From Owenia fusiformis (Eukaryota; Annelida; Polychaeta; Sabellida; Oweniidae): 64,000 bases of DNA. The notes beneath the pieces are model-generated. The model was not told where the DNA came from and searched no databases. It saw nothing but the letters and a program-made list of their open reading frames with translations. Location: NCBI GenBank assembly GCA_903813345.2, contig CAIIXF020000002.1:31800926-31864925 (forward strand), given 5' to 3'. A program made the position numbers and the translations under genes. Shown here one piece after another: positions 1 to 13,900 of this stretch (its first letter is position 1; the number at the start of each line of letters is the position of its first letter).

Positions 1-1983
1 CAAATGTAGTTCCCAATGCAAACACCTAGCCGCGTGAATACTGAGCTGAACCAAGCAGTGTTCACATTCACATTTGACAGGTTCACTGTGTTTGTAATTT
101 AGATGTCAACTTATTCTAGGTTCACTCGTTTATTATGAAAAGTTTAAAAACACAGATTTTGACATTAAATATATACAGGTAGGATGATACAAACAAGGAT
201 GCTATAAAATTATAAAAAAGGAAATATGTGTAGGTGATCTCATTTACATTGAATCAACCGGGTCCTGAGAATTTGAAAATTATTTTGCAATTAAAAACAT
301 GTTGAAGGGCACTTTGGATTTAGTTTAGTGCCATTTCCTAGTCATTTGCCCCCCCCCCCCATTTGGGTGAAAAACCTGAGAAAACAGTGGATGTAGAATT
401 TGAATAATTCACGTGTATTTTATCAAAGTTGAAACGGAGAATACATGTTCGCAGCTAAACCTGCCAAAAGTGACATTTCCTTGAATTGACTTAAAGTTAT
501 CATTTTGAAAGATGTTCGCGTTCAAAGTTCATTAAGATAAGTCACTGAGATCAACACATCAACTAAGGGAGAGAAAATATGTTTACTTTAAAGAATTGTT
601 TACAGGTTTAAATGTAATGCGTCATGGTTCATTCAGTAACCCCTGTTTGACAACTTGTTATTTTAAACTAAAATGTATCAAGTTATAAATGAACGTGTAT
701 GAACCAAACCCTTTACTATTCTGGGCGGAAATAAACCATTTAAAGAAATGACCAATTATCCAAAATAAATTTGCTTAGCATGCTTAAATCTAAAAAAATT
801 GATGGTTAGAATTTTTCGCACTGAATAGAACTTGACTTGAGAGACGTTGATGCGAATTCTACAGTGAAAAGAGGACGTTATTGCCCCTTAGAAAAATGTC
901 GGTCTATTGATACATAAAAATTTCAAAAAACAGTTTCATAGAAAAGTTATTGCGTATGATGAATCATTAAGGGCAGGTTTGAAATATTGATCCATGTTAA
1001 AATATGCATATGCAAAAAGCTTGACTTTGGAATGATTTTTTGAATTTTTTTCCAAGGTGATGTTGTTCTTCAAGTAAGAAACCTGTTTACCTTTGACATG
1101 TGTACACACACTTTGAGAAGTTGGTAAATATCGCCAGCCCAAAATGTGCCACATTCTAAAAGATCATGTGCGATGTAGAATCTAAATTGAACCAATATTC
1201 AAACAAAAAATCCTTTCAAGACCAACTCTCGCAAAATGTTTATATTTTTCCGAATTTTTATTGGGTAAAATTACGTCATTTGAACTCCTGAACTTGTTGT
1301 ACTTAATTACTATATCACCGTTTTTATCTCAAAAATGAAGAATGTTCATTCGCATTTGATTTTAAGAGAAAGTTAATCAAGTAATTTTGTAAGAGTTTAT
1401 CCAGTGTTAACCTATCATGAACAGTTTTTGAGGGTGGGGTTAATAAGATTCATATTCTTGGTGGTTAGTTGAAGAAGTGCAAAGGAAGGCCATTCAGTGA
1501 TTGGATACTGCATTCAAAATAACAAAAACTCAAATACTAGATATTTACAATTGACGTCTCGGGTCGGATGACGTGATTTGATTAAACAAAACTTTGGATA
1601 TAATATCTATTGATTCAAAAGAAACATAATTTTGTGTTTTAAACAAACACAGAACCCAGGCGATGGTCTTATTCTACGCACAGCCAGACGGTAGTACGGT
1701 GTAGATTGTCAAAAATTTATTTACTTATTCAAAAAGACTTGTATATACAAAGGCGTTTGAGGACACTCCCGTTATAGAAAAAACAGCCTCTGAAAAGAGT
1801 TTTAAACCTGCTAGGAGCTATATTATCAATAGGATAAAAAAGGACTATTAATAGAAGCTTGAGTTTATAAGAATTTTTAACATATTTGCTCGGAACATTA
1901 AAACTTGGAGGTTATAAAAAGGAATATGTAAATATGGTAAAAGAAACAACAAGTAAATAACATAAATTAAAAACAGAACTATC
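1..1983. other. Upstream intergenic region, no gene seen
   Basis: AT-rich sequence without a convincing coding exon on either strand; the only open frames are short and lack domain-like composition. It contains a short poly-C run near 350-360. It presumably holds the promoter and 5' UTR of the gene starting at 1984, but I could not pick a start site or TATA box. Confidence 0.5.
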
Positions 1984-4900
1984 ATGTCGACATTTGACTC
2001 AAAGTTTTCATATAAGGATTATATAGAGCGACGGGTGAGTACAAATAAACTTATTTAATTTATTGTTTCAAAATGCATGTATGTCTGAAAATGTGATTCC
2101 CTGAATAAGCCAATACAATTCTGGTTTAGATATGTTGAAGAATTGTCAATCCACTTAATTGTGACCTTACAAAACTTGATTTGAAGTAAGATTAACAACG
2201 TAGTTGAGTGATCAAAATCTGTAAACTTATGCCAATATAAATTCCAGGATGTCCATGGCAACGAATATGAGGGTATATCAATCCGCCATCTCCAGGACAA
2301 CGTAGGACACCACAAGGCTCAGGTTGACATCTTCAACCCTTATGCAACATCAACCACTCAGAATTCAACCAAAGCTACCTCTCGTAGCGAATTCACAACC
2401 CTAGAACATAATGATATATACGTACCAGCATCTGTAAATTCAGCTGATACTGGTGTTTATAGTATATCAACACAAACTGAACAAAAACCAATATTTAAAA
2501 GAGATATTGTCACTCCAATACCAATTGTTTATCGGAAAGATGAGCGTGAGAAGAAAGGAACAGGATTGTGGTGGAAGCTATGCCTACTCTTAGTGGCCTT
2601 GTTGATCGTTGTAGCTGCCATCATTGTTATTGTCATCGCTGGTAAGTTTCAATTGTTGATCGTTGTAGCTGCCATCATTGTTATTGTCATCGCTGGTAAG
2701 TTTCAATTGTTGATTTTTTTTGTAGCTGCCATCATTGTTATTGTCATCGCTGGTAAGTTTCAGTTGTTGATTTTTGTAGCTGCCATCATTGTTATTGTCA
2801 TCGCTGGTAAGTTTCAATTGTTGATCGTTGTAGCTAGCTGCCATCATTGTTATTGTCATCGCTGGTAAGTTTCAATTGTTGATCGTTGTAGCTGCCATCA
2901 TTGTTATTGTCATCGCTGGTAAGTTTCAGTTGTTGATTTTTGTAGCTGCCATCATTGTTATTGTCATCGCTGGTAAGTTTCAATTGTTGATTTTTGTAGC
3001 TGCCATGCCATCATAGTTATTGTAATCGTAGGTGAGTTTCAATTGTTGATTTTTGTAGCTTCCATCGTAGTTATTGTCATCGTAGGTGAGTTTCAATTGT
3101 AGTTTTTTGTAGCTGCCATCAAAGTTTTTGTCATCGCTGGTAAGCTTCAGTTGTTGATTTTTGTAGTTGCCATGCCATCACAGTTATTGTCATCGTAGGG
3201 GAGTTTCAATTGTTGATTTTTGTAGCTGCCATCATAGTTATTGTCATCGTAGGGGAGTTTCAAATGTTGATTTTTGTAGCTGCCATCATAGTTATTGTCA
3301 TCGTAGGGGAGTTTCAATTGTTGATTTTTGTAGCTGCCATCGTAGTTTTTGACATCGCTGGTAAGTTTCAATTGTTGATTTTTTAGCTGCCATCATCGTA
3401 ATTTTTCATTCCTGGTGAGAAATATGAATGTGATATTATCTTGAACTATTGTGACTTGCGTAAATGACAGAAAGGTTTGAACATGGTTCCTATTTGCTAA
3501 AGTGAATCTGATAGGAAAATGAAGTTTTTAGGTTTAAAATGTTGTGATACTATTTTCTTTGACTCAAAACGTGGTAAAATAGTAATATGAACACCAAGTT
3601 ATAAAGCAGCAGCTACATTTTGGTGGATCATTTCGTTATTAATTGTGTATGTTTTTTACAGTTGAAAGACCATGTAAGGACTCCCCATGTAAAAATGGTG
3701 GGAATTGTGTCAACTACTTTACGACGTATACGTGTGAATGCAAGTTCCCATATACAGGGGCGACATGTACAGGTAAGGAACCGTAACTCATCAGTTTTAT
3801 GAGGTGTTGTGTACAGTCTCAGGCCCGTAGCCAGGATTTGCCAAGGGGGGGGGGTTCAGTTTTCAATAATTTCCAGGGGGGGGTTCACATTTGACAATTT
3901 TGGCCCAAATATGGCTAAAATCACTCGAGAAGTGCTCAAAATGGTGAAAAACTGCATGATTTTGAAAGAATTTTTGGCCGGGGGGGGGGGGGTTCGTCCG
4001 AACCCTGCGAACCCCCCCCCTGGCTACGGGCCTGAGTCTCTCGCACAATGTCATATACAAGATTTAGGAAGAGTTGCCCGAACTTGAGACATATCTTGGA
4101 ATTGCATTAACCAATTGGTAATAAAATTGAAGGTTTCCATTGGGTTTCCGTTAACCAATATTAAAGGTTGGGCGCTTGGAGAGAGGGCGGGTGCAATGAA
4201 AGGATGGGGATACAAAAAAAGGAGCGGGGCGTATAGAGAAGGCCATTCATCCCATGCATCTGAGAATTTACTCTGACGCACACTTACTATGTATGCTTTA
4301 AAGTATGGACATGTAACGTCAATTCATCCATTTGGTCACAGTAACCAGACTTACAGTTCCACTCTTTGGAATTAAATGTACAAAATATATTATTTCAAGA
4401 ATGTACTTAACATGTCACTGCGCAGTCATGTGAAAGCTTTCTGAATGTTATAAAAGATTTTAATCGTTCATTTAATTATTTCTATCGTCAAAGTAGTAAC
4501 CCATATAAAAGCAACATCGCATGAGGTAGCTTTGTATGTTTACATTTCTAAAAGTTGCTCAATTTTTAAAACGATTTTTCTAAAGCCTCTGTTTCATTTG
4601 CTCTACGGCGGCCGTATGGCGGCCTTAGCTTCACAAAATCAATGTAATAGTAAATCTACATCGTATTGCTTATCCCTATACTTTATGCTTCACATACTTC
4701 TCTCGATTTGGGAAGCTACGACCGCCGTATGGTTGCCGAAGATGAAATGTGACCGTGACATTAGGATACAAACGTGTTTTCAATTGTTAAATAAACTGCA
4801 AATCGTATTCGATTATTAGATCTACTGAGAAAATATATTGTCGGTCTGAATACTGTAATTATTTTGAGATTGAAAAACCTAAGGTGATAAAAGAGTTATG

Positions 4901-7900
4901 ACCAAAGTAATACAACACACAGCTGAGACAAGAGACATTCAAGAACAACCGATCATAAGTGAGCAAATCTCCATCGTCTTAAACAATGATTCAATTATCA
5001 CACGTACAAGCAATGAAAAAATGTCTAACAGCCTGCTTACCATTCAGAAACCTCCATCACAATCCAAAATCACATAAACATAGGACATTTCATATTTTAA
5101 TATTTTCCATATTTAGTTATAGACCCATTGGAATCCTTATATAAAAGAAGAATTTTTGTGTGACACTCTTTATGGAGAGATACTAATATGGAATGATCGA
5201 ACCCCTTATGTCAGTCCACCTAAAGCGTAAGCATACAAAAGCTCTGATCAATCTTGTAAATAACGTTATTTTGTTGAAATCATACTAAACACACCTTGTC
5301 AAATCAGTCCTAGATTAAACTAATCGCTCAAACAGTATTGGATATTGTAGTATTGTATAATCTACAATAGTACAACAATTTGATGAAATTCAAAGAAAGT
5401 TTGCAAAAAACATGTACAACATTTTCAAAAAGCTTGTATAAAAACTGCAGTCCAATATCATTGAAAGTCTGAGGTTTTATGAACTCGTATGTTTATGTTT
5501 TATCATGATGTTAACCTATATCTTTTCAATGTTGATGGACAATTCTAAAGGATGGAGTTTTTCACTGATTCAAAATAAAAGATGTATTTGAATACTGGTC
5601 TAGATACACCACACCTATGTTTATCCTTAGATGGCACCTCATGTAAATATTTCAGTTAAAAGTATGAAAAACTATTCTTAGCAAATATAGATGTATCCTG
5701 TGACACCCTTATATTTGAACACCTCTCTAATTCGAACACTTCTCAATGTGAACAATTTCTTGGTCCTAGTATTGGTTATCTCCCATCTACTCATATATTA
5801 AAGAGAGAATCGGACTTATAGGCACTGACAAAATTGCAAGCAACTTGACCTACCAATATATTCATAACAATCTTAAAAACAAAAATATCTTCCAAAAAAT
5901 CTACATTATTCGAATTCTTTTTAAAATGTTCAAGTGCAAAAACAGGGGGAAATGTTTAAATTCTCATTTTCTGTTGTTCTCGAGTATTGAGATTTTTCAT
6001 TTCAAAAAACATTTCAAAAGGAATTTATAAGAAAAAGAATTGTTTTGTGCAATATGTGGGTGTATTGCGATCGTAAACTTTTCAAAGGGATATAGCCTTT
6101 CATATTTAGAAGATGTCTTTTTTCATTACTTTATTTCAATTTTATTTGAAGTGTTTTACTCATTGTAAATATTTTACAATTTTCTGTATAGATTTAGCAA
6201 ACAGTAGCGCATACTTTTTATTTGTGAAAAGATTGCCTGCAATATGAAGTTATAAAATAGAAAATAAAGCAAGGAATATTCTTGCATAGAAAGTCGCAAT
6301 ATGTAGACATGTGATGACTCCTGGGTTTATTAAAACTTTACATGTATAAGATAAAATATAATTGCAAAGTTATCATATCCCTTGAATGTCTAACTCACTT
6401 TTGGTGAATGACTTTTAGATCCTAAGGAAATCTATGGTTTTTGCCTTGGTCATGAATCTCTCTCAACCAAGATGATAAACTTGGTTTACAATACCTTTTC
6501 TGACCAGCCGTTAGTTATCAGTTACAGACTTGTAAGTTTAACCCAAGCCTGAAACATTCCCAGTTTAAGATGGGTACGATGGGAAAATGTTTAAGTACAT
6601 AGATGGCTCTCTTTCTCATATTGATTCTGACAAGGAATGTTATCACTGTTTCACAACTAGTTACTTTGACGGAACGTCAATGTAACAAAATGGTTGAACT
6701 TCCTGGATACGAGTTTTTTGTTTTCTCGATTTAAACCTACTTATAAGTCAGGTTGCAGATTATAATTTGGCACAAAGCTAGAAGATATAGTCTTGTTTCA
6801 ATAAGTTTCTTCGATTTGTAATTTGTTTTGTAAATGAAGTTGCAATTCATATATTTAGCCCCTCGCTTTTGTTACATTGACGAAAGTCCGTTATATTACC
6901 AATGTAACAAAAGCGATGGTCTAAATGCATGAATTACAGCTTTATTTAAAATCATACCGAGAGCATTTCTAAAAGCCAGAGACTATATTGTCCAACGTTA
7001 TGCCAAATGATAATCCGCAACTTGAAATCGAGAAAACAAAAAAACTCGTATCCAAGAAGTTCATCCATTTTATTACATTGACGTTCCGTCGAAGTAACTA
7101 GTTGTGGAACGCCAAATATATTTTTTAATTGAACAAGTTTTTGATACAGGGTTGCCAGTTTAGTAAACGGGGCAAATGGCCTCTTAATGCTTGATACAGA
7201 TAATATGATAGAGAACAAAGGCTAAAGTCAATAGAAATAATTTTAAATAGATATGGCATGTTAATCGATATGTGTTTATTTATAATTTCCCAAAAAGATA
7301 ATACTTGATTGCTGGTGCTGTCATCTTTATATCGACCTTAAACCTGTGTTAGAGAATGGCCCAAACTTTATTTAGTACTTGAATGATCAAGAAGTAACAG
7401 TTTAGAGGTGGGGCATTTTTTATTTGGTACTTAATTAGTGAATGCATTGTAATGGGACACAAATCACCTATTTCAGTTTGGAGTACTTCTTGAATACTTT
7501 TGAGAATTGATGAATCAAACTACTATGCAAACTGTAAAAAAGAATCACCAACAGACAACCATTCTGAGATAACCCCAATTTAATATCTTGAACCTGATAT
7601 TGCAGGGCCTGCAAATGTTCTATTTTTAAAAATCTTGATAAATTCCATTTTCAGTAAAAAATACCCACCCCTCCCTAAGGTGGGCCTAGAAAACATTTAA
7701 GGGCCCAATTTTTGGATTTTTTTCCAAATTTTGAATTTGAGCCCCCTCCCCTTGTTGGCTTCTGGATACACCACTGCACATATATATTTCAGGTCACCTA
7801 ATCATGGATTGCCATTCCCTTAGCAGCTCCCAAAGGCCTTAAAATGAAAATAGCTTTGAAATTGACCTTTGACCTCAAGATCACCTTGACCCATGAATTA

Positions 7901-10900
7901 TGGATTGCCAAGGGCATAGCCCCTAGGACCTAAAACGCCAAATACCGGATTTTCTCGCATATAAGCCCTGGGCGTATAACTGAAAGAAGGGGTAATTTCA
8001 TCTGTTATTTTACCTCTTATTTTTCGCCCATGGGCGTATAAGTGTACTACTTTCGATTTTTGGCCCAGTGGGCGTAAAGGTGCAGAGAGCCAGCCATCTT
8101 CCTCAAAGACTACCGTACCTACTGTTGTAGTCCTACCCCATGTTTTGTAAGAATTATAAAGGAAATGTCACCTACAACCTTGGACTTAATGTTGAAACAA
8201 AGTAACAACAGAACGATCCACCACTGCCACTTACAGCACAGCGTTGAACCATGGGCTTTTAATTATCCAGTTGAAAGCCCATGGTTGAACTTAATGTTGA
8301 AACAAAGTAATGACAGAACGATCTGCCAGTGACGAAATACTCTTGAATTTATTGAAAAAATCAATAAATAGTCATTTTTTATAGGCCCATGGGGCTTTGA
8401 AGAGTACTACATTCGATTTTTGGCCCATGGGCCTAAATTTAGGGGGGCGTATATGCGAGAAAATCCGGTACTTATCTATTGACCTTGGATTATAGTAACC
8501 TTGATCCATAAAGTTGACCTTGACCTCAGGGCACCTATCCATGGGTTGTCAAGGGTAAAATCACCACCCAAGAGTCTTAAAAAGCCAAACACCTAGATAT
8601 TGAGCTTTGACTTAGAATGACCATGACCTCTGTAGAATGCAGGCCTGTCAACTGTCCCGCAATTTGCGTATTTGTCACGCATTTGCTGAAGAATTTGAAG
8701 TCACGCCAGTTTTTTTTGCGTGACAGAAAATGTCACGCAAATACGCATTTTACCTGGTAATTGTCAAGCAAAAATATTTCTGTAGAAAATTTTTCAAAAT
8801 ATGTTGACGATACGGTAAAAATACGAACGTCGGAAAAAACGAACGCAATTTGTTCGGATTTGTCACGCGAATCCCGTATATGTCAAGCATGTTCATTGAA
8901 AATTTTCGTACCTACCCCCCCCCCCCCCCCCCCCACTGTAAACGATATCGCGAGCGTAGCGAGCGCGAAAAATTTGAGGTGATCAAAGTTTGGCAAAGGT
9001 GCTCAAACTTTGGACAAAGGTGTTAAAAGTTGACCAAAGGTGTTCAAAATTTGGACAAAAGTGTTCAGATTTGGACTTCGGTGTCCAACATTTGTAAGTC
9101 ACTCATATTAGGTGGTCCCAAGTTGACAGCCCTGAGAATGCATATTGACCCATTTAGTATGGTGACCAAGTATAATGATCTTAGGTCAAACTGTCTATGA
9201 GATGTCCTGATGGAGAGACAGACAAATGGCAGTGCTTCATGATAATATCTGAACGCCTAAGTTATTTGAACACCTTCTAATCCAGACACTCATTACGGTC
9301 CCACTTTTCCTTCCAATGACTCCTATGTTAAAAACTGGGTGACCCTCCCAGTTTGAACATTAAACACTCATATTCAAAAAATTAAAATGTTTCTCTTAAA
9401 ATTGTTCAAAAATTCAGGCCCACTGAGCATTTATTTTGCACAGGGCCTTTATCAGAAAGAACTCAAAATAAATGCCATTGGCCTTTATTTAGACTAAGAG
9501 GTAAACTGAAAACATTTTTCCAAGGGGACAGGCATTTATTTAGAGGGAAGATAGCTTTCCCAAGCCAATGGGTTTTATTTCGAGGCATATTATCAATCGA
9601 AAAGTTGACACATGGCCTTCATATACTCATGCAATAGTATCTATCATCTCTGATTGCACACTTCTGTTTTTCCGGGATGTTTCCTCTTTCCAAGAAAGGA
9701 CCATGGGTCTATATTCAGGAGAAACATTGGAAGGCCTTTCTCAGTTTCTAGCAATCGATTTGGATTTTGGAATGTCATAAAGCTATGCGGTCAAAAGTAA
9801 TCTTAATACTTTTTAGTGAAAATGCATTTATATTTTTAAAATGCAGAATCTTGCGGATGCAAAAACCTCAAAATCCGATCACCTCCAAATGTGAATGTTT
9901 TTTTAACTGGTCGTGGTGGCATTTGGATTAGTCAGGTATTACTGTATAAGTATAATAGTATTACTGGAATTCCAAAAAGTCATAACGCCTGCAATGCTAG
10001 TAATATTAAGTGAAAATGCATTCATATTTTTTCAAAATCAAGAATCTTTCAGATGTAAAAACCTCGAAATCAGAACACGTTTAAATCTGAATGTTTTTAA
10101 TTGGTAGCAGTGGCATTTGGATTAGACAGGTTTTACTGTATAAGTATAATAGACATTAATAGTATAACTGGAATTCCAAAAAATCATAAGGCCTATTGCA
10201 ACAATCATGTCAACTTCAGGTCAAATTCCAATGCTCCCTTGGTCAATCAAATCAGTTCATTGCATTTGTTTCATCAATGCTCTCAATATCATAATTATTC
10301 CACATGCAAATACTGTACTACCGGTTAATTTGCGAGTTTAAATTTCATGAATTTTGAGAAATACCAATATCGCGGCCATTAAATTTTGCGGATATCAAAG
10401 GTTAACTTCCATTATTCTCCGAATCCTCAAAATTAATTTACCTTATCTACAGTAATTACACCTACCCAATATCATATACTTTGGATAAAATTTACAATTT
10501 CTAGATCTTAGTCAATGGCATGTTGCACCTCAGCCTTTAATTGGCGATATTCGCGACTATTAATTTTCGTGATTTTTACACAATCGCGAAAAGCACGAAA
10601 CTAAATTGCACGCGAAAAATATCAGGAGTACAGTACATTGAAACCATACACTCATACATTTCATAAGAATTTGCAATCAAGCCTAACAAATCTATTGGCA
10701 AAATATTAGAAGGCTAGCAAATGTACACATGCTAAAGTGATGAAACTTTCTCATCTTAAAGAACATAGAATGAATTTTAATTTTGCCTATACTGAGATGT
10801 GTTAAACTCTATTTGGGTTAGATTTATTGCTACACCCTGTTCTTACAGCCTTAACATGCCCCCTATCGGCAATCGCCGGCTTCAAAATTATAACAGGTTC

Positions 10901-13900
10901 TAAACTGCTGAAATCAAGTGCTTACTTTCAATTTCCTTTATATCTCCTGTTTAAGAAAAGCTGTTAGCTGTCAGCTGTATTTTTGTCAATCAAGATTTCT
11001 CATCATCTGTGAATTACCCAGCGAGAAACCAAAATGGCAATTTTGATGGAAAGACACAAAGTACCAGTCAAAATCTCTGAAGATTTCCGAGCAATGGCAG
11101 CTCTCCCAGTTAGGTTTTAGACTGTCAGTCTTTTCATATTTTGTCAATTTTATTCAATTTCAAGTATTGTTTAGAGTTGTGCGTTCAACACATTCGGGAA
11201 GTCAATAGCTATAATAAATCTGCAGATTTCGCTCGCATTTATGTAAGCTTTTCTCTTTTGACGGGTACTTTATGTCTTTCCTTGAAATCATGACAGGTGT
11301 AACAGATCTACTGAAATCAACTTAAAGTGCTTACTATATCTTCCAATGTGTCCTACATCAGTGCTTTTTGTTGAGAAAATATGTAAGTTATGAGCCGCTT
11401 CTTTGCCAATCAGGATTTAAATTCTCTTTATCTGTCACGTACCTAGCAAGATTCAGAGATTTTGACTTGTACGTCATGTCTTTCCGTCAAAACTTCCATT
11501 TTTTGGTTTCTTGGTAAAGAGTATCTACTCAATGTATAATGAGAATTTGCTGTTCGGCACCGAAGCACGTCCTTTTAATTTTTTTCGATTTTCGCAAGGA
11601 GGACACTAACACAATTTTGAAGCGGTTAAAGGGGGCTCTAAAGGCTGTTCTAACAGATCAGTCAAAGCCTCTGAAAGAGCTAGATCTAAGGCTCTAGCTT
11701 TAGGCTTGTCTAAGTCCTATCTAGATCTAGTAGTCTACGTAGAGTCATAGCCCAGGCATAGGCCCGTAAAAATGTAAAGAAATAAAGCTTACAGCATGTT
11801 CTATAAGTGAATTTGACTCTATTTTATACATTTTCCAGGCCTATGCCTAGTATAGTCTAGAATGTAAAAATCAAATTGAAAATCAAAAATATCGAAAAAT
11901 GCATAGATCCCGGCCAGATTCTTTTGTAGTAGAATCAGTAGGCCTAGCTCAATAAATATTCCTCTGTATTATTCTTTGAGCCTATGAGATCCTAGATCTA
12001 CTACAAAACGATCTGGCCAACATTTGTGGAAAAATGCAAAAAAATTGAAAATTCGATTTCGATTCAATTTGATTTTCTGCCATTATAAATGAAATATTGT
12101 ACTTACCAACATATTGCTCGGATATATATGTTGTTCTTATTTTATCTTCGCCGAAGATCGATGTTTATTTATGTATAACAATCGAATAATCGACATAATT
12201 CAAACTCATCACTAAGACAGGAAAGGTACATTTTTAAGACGGGCCCCTTGGACCAAGTCTAGCTAAATCTCGGGTTGCACTAAATACCACCTAGGTGCCC
12301 CACACCTAGGTGTCCCCATTGAAATGCCTTACTTGTCATTTGTTAGGATAATATTTCATTATTTGCTCACTACAAAATGCTACAAATTCACTATTTTAGC
12401 AACTAAAGCAAGAAAAAAATATATGTTTCAAAGATAAATGCACACTTTAGCATAAACGGTGTTTTATTACTACAAATAAGTGACCATACATATGAGCAAA
12501 ATTCCAGGTGCCCATTTTTCTAACAATAAAGCTTTCTATATTTTATTTTCGAATCTTCTTTAGAATATTTTCGACTACAAATGATTATTTCAAGTCTATC
12601 GTATGTCAAGTTAATATGACAAAGGAAATAATACTAAATTTACGTGGTTATGGAATTATAAATCCAGGTGCCCAAGGGGACACCTAGGTGTTATTTAGTA
12701 ACACCCGTCTATCACTGGAGTTTTTCGTAATATAGTTTCTGATCAAATTTTTGTCAAATCAAAAAAAATTAACTACTCGGCAATAGGTTATTAAGATGAA
12801 TACTGTCGAGAGGTGTACACTGACAAAGAATGGTTGAAATAACTCCATAAACTTTCAAGAAATCTAGGAAAAAAATGATGAAAATCTCCCAGCCTAAAAA
12901 GGACCCCTTCGAAAATGGCATTCTCCATTTAAGGGCAAAAAGGCGGAGTTATAAGCGGACTGACACTTTCCTTAAATGGAGAAGTCTCGATGAATCTCGC
13001 TTAAACTCCGCCCCTTCTTCGTGAAAAATCACGTGAATTCCGGCTTTTGCCGGGTCATATCCGGGCATCTCGGCTTCGAACCCAATCAGAAGTTTCAATT
13101 TTGACTGGCGCCGCATACATTATCTCAAGTCTCACCCAATAGCATGCTAGTTTTGATCTGATTCACTCTTTAAGGCTATAAATGCTTTAAATATCACTAA
13201 ATGTCTAATTTCTACAATTTGTGATTTCAGATTTCGTGGACGGAGTATCAACATGTAAGTTTTTCAATTTAATCTTTGTAATTTTTGAATGATTACAGAA
13301 AAGCCAATCTTCAAGTACCAACACCTTTATTCAAATAATTGTTTAAACTTTTAACATTTATTTACTTTTCGAAGATTAATCCTAGTACAAGTGTGAAAAT
13401 TCTCAGAGTATACACATTGTTAGTAGATTGAACGCGTTTCGGTCATTTCTTTGATCAATTCCTCAACTCCACTCTGCTTGCCATTTGCATTTCTTCCTGA
13501 ATTAAAAGACACCAGAGCATTCTTCCATGAGTAACTGGTTAATTCGGACCCTTGTTAAATGAATTAACTTGCAATGTTATATTGATATGAAAATGTAGAG
13601 TAAGACACCGCCTCGAGCCAATCAAAAAATAATTAAATTTGTTTTAGAATTGTTTGCCATTATATCTCTGATTAACTATAAGATAAGAATCAATTTGAAA
13701 AATGTCTATAGGGCTTAAATGAAATATTTTAATCTTAAATAATTCGAGCATCATTTCAACAATTTATTCCAAAGAGTACTAACTAAAAGCAAAACCCCCT
13801 TTAAGCCGAAAAAACTCCTTCCAAAATAGATTAAGTTAGCCTGGGTCCCAAGTGACTAGGGTCCCAAATCAACAGGTACACTGTATACAGGGTCCAAATT

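Noticed and set aside
2590-2859. Minus-strand open frame with a DDNNNDGSY repeat
   Set aside because: It is the complement of the 54-bp minisatellite. The plus-strand reading continues a real exon and carries splice sites.
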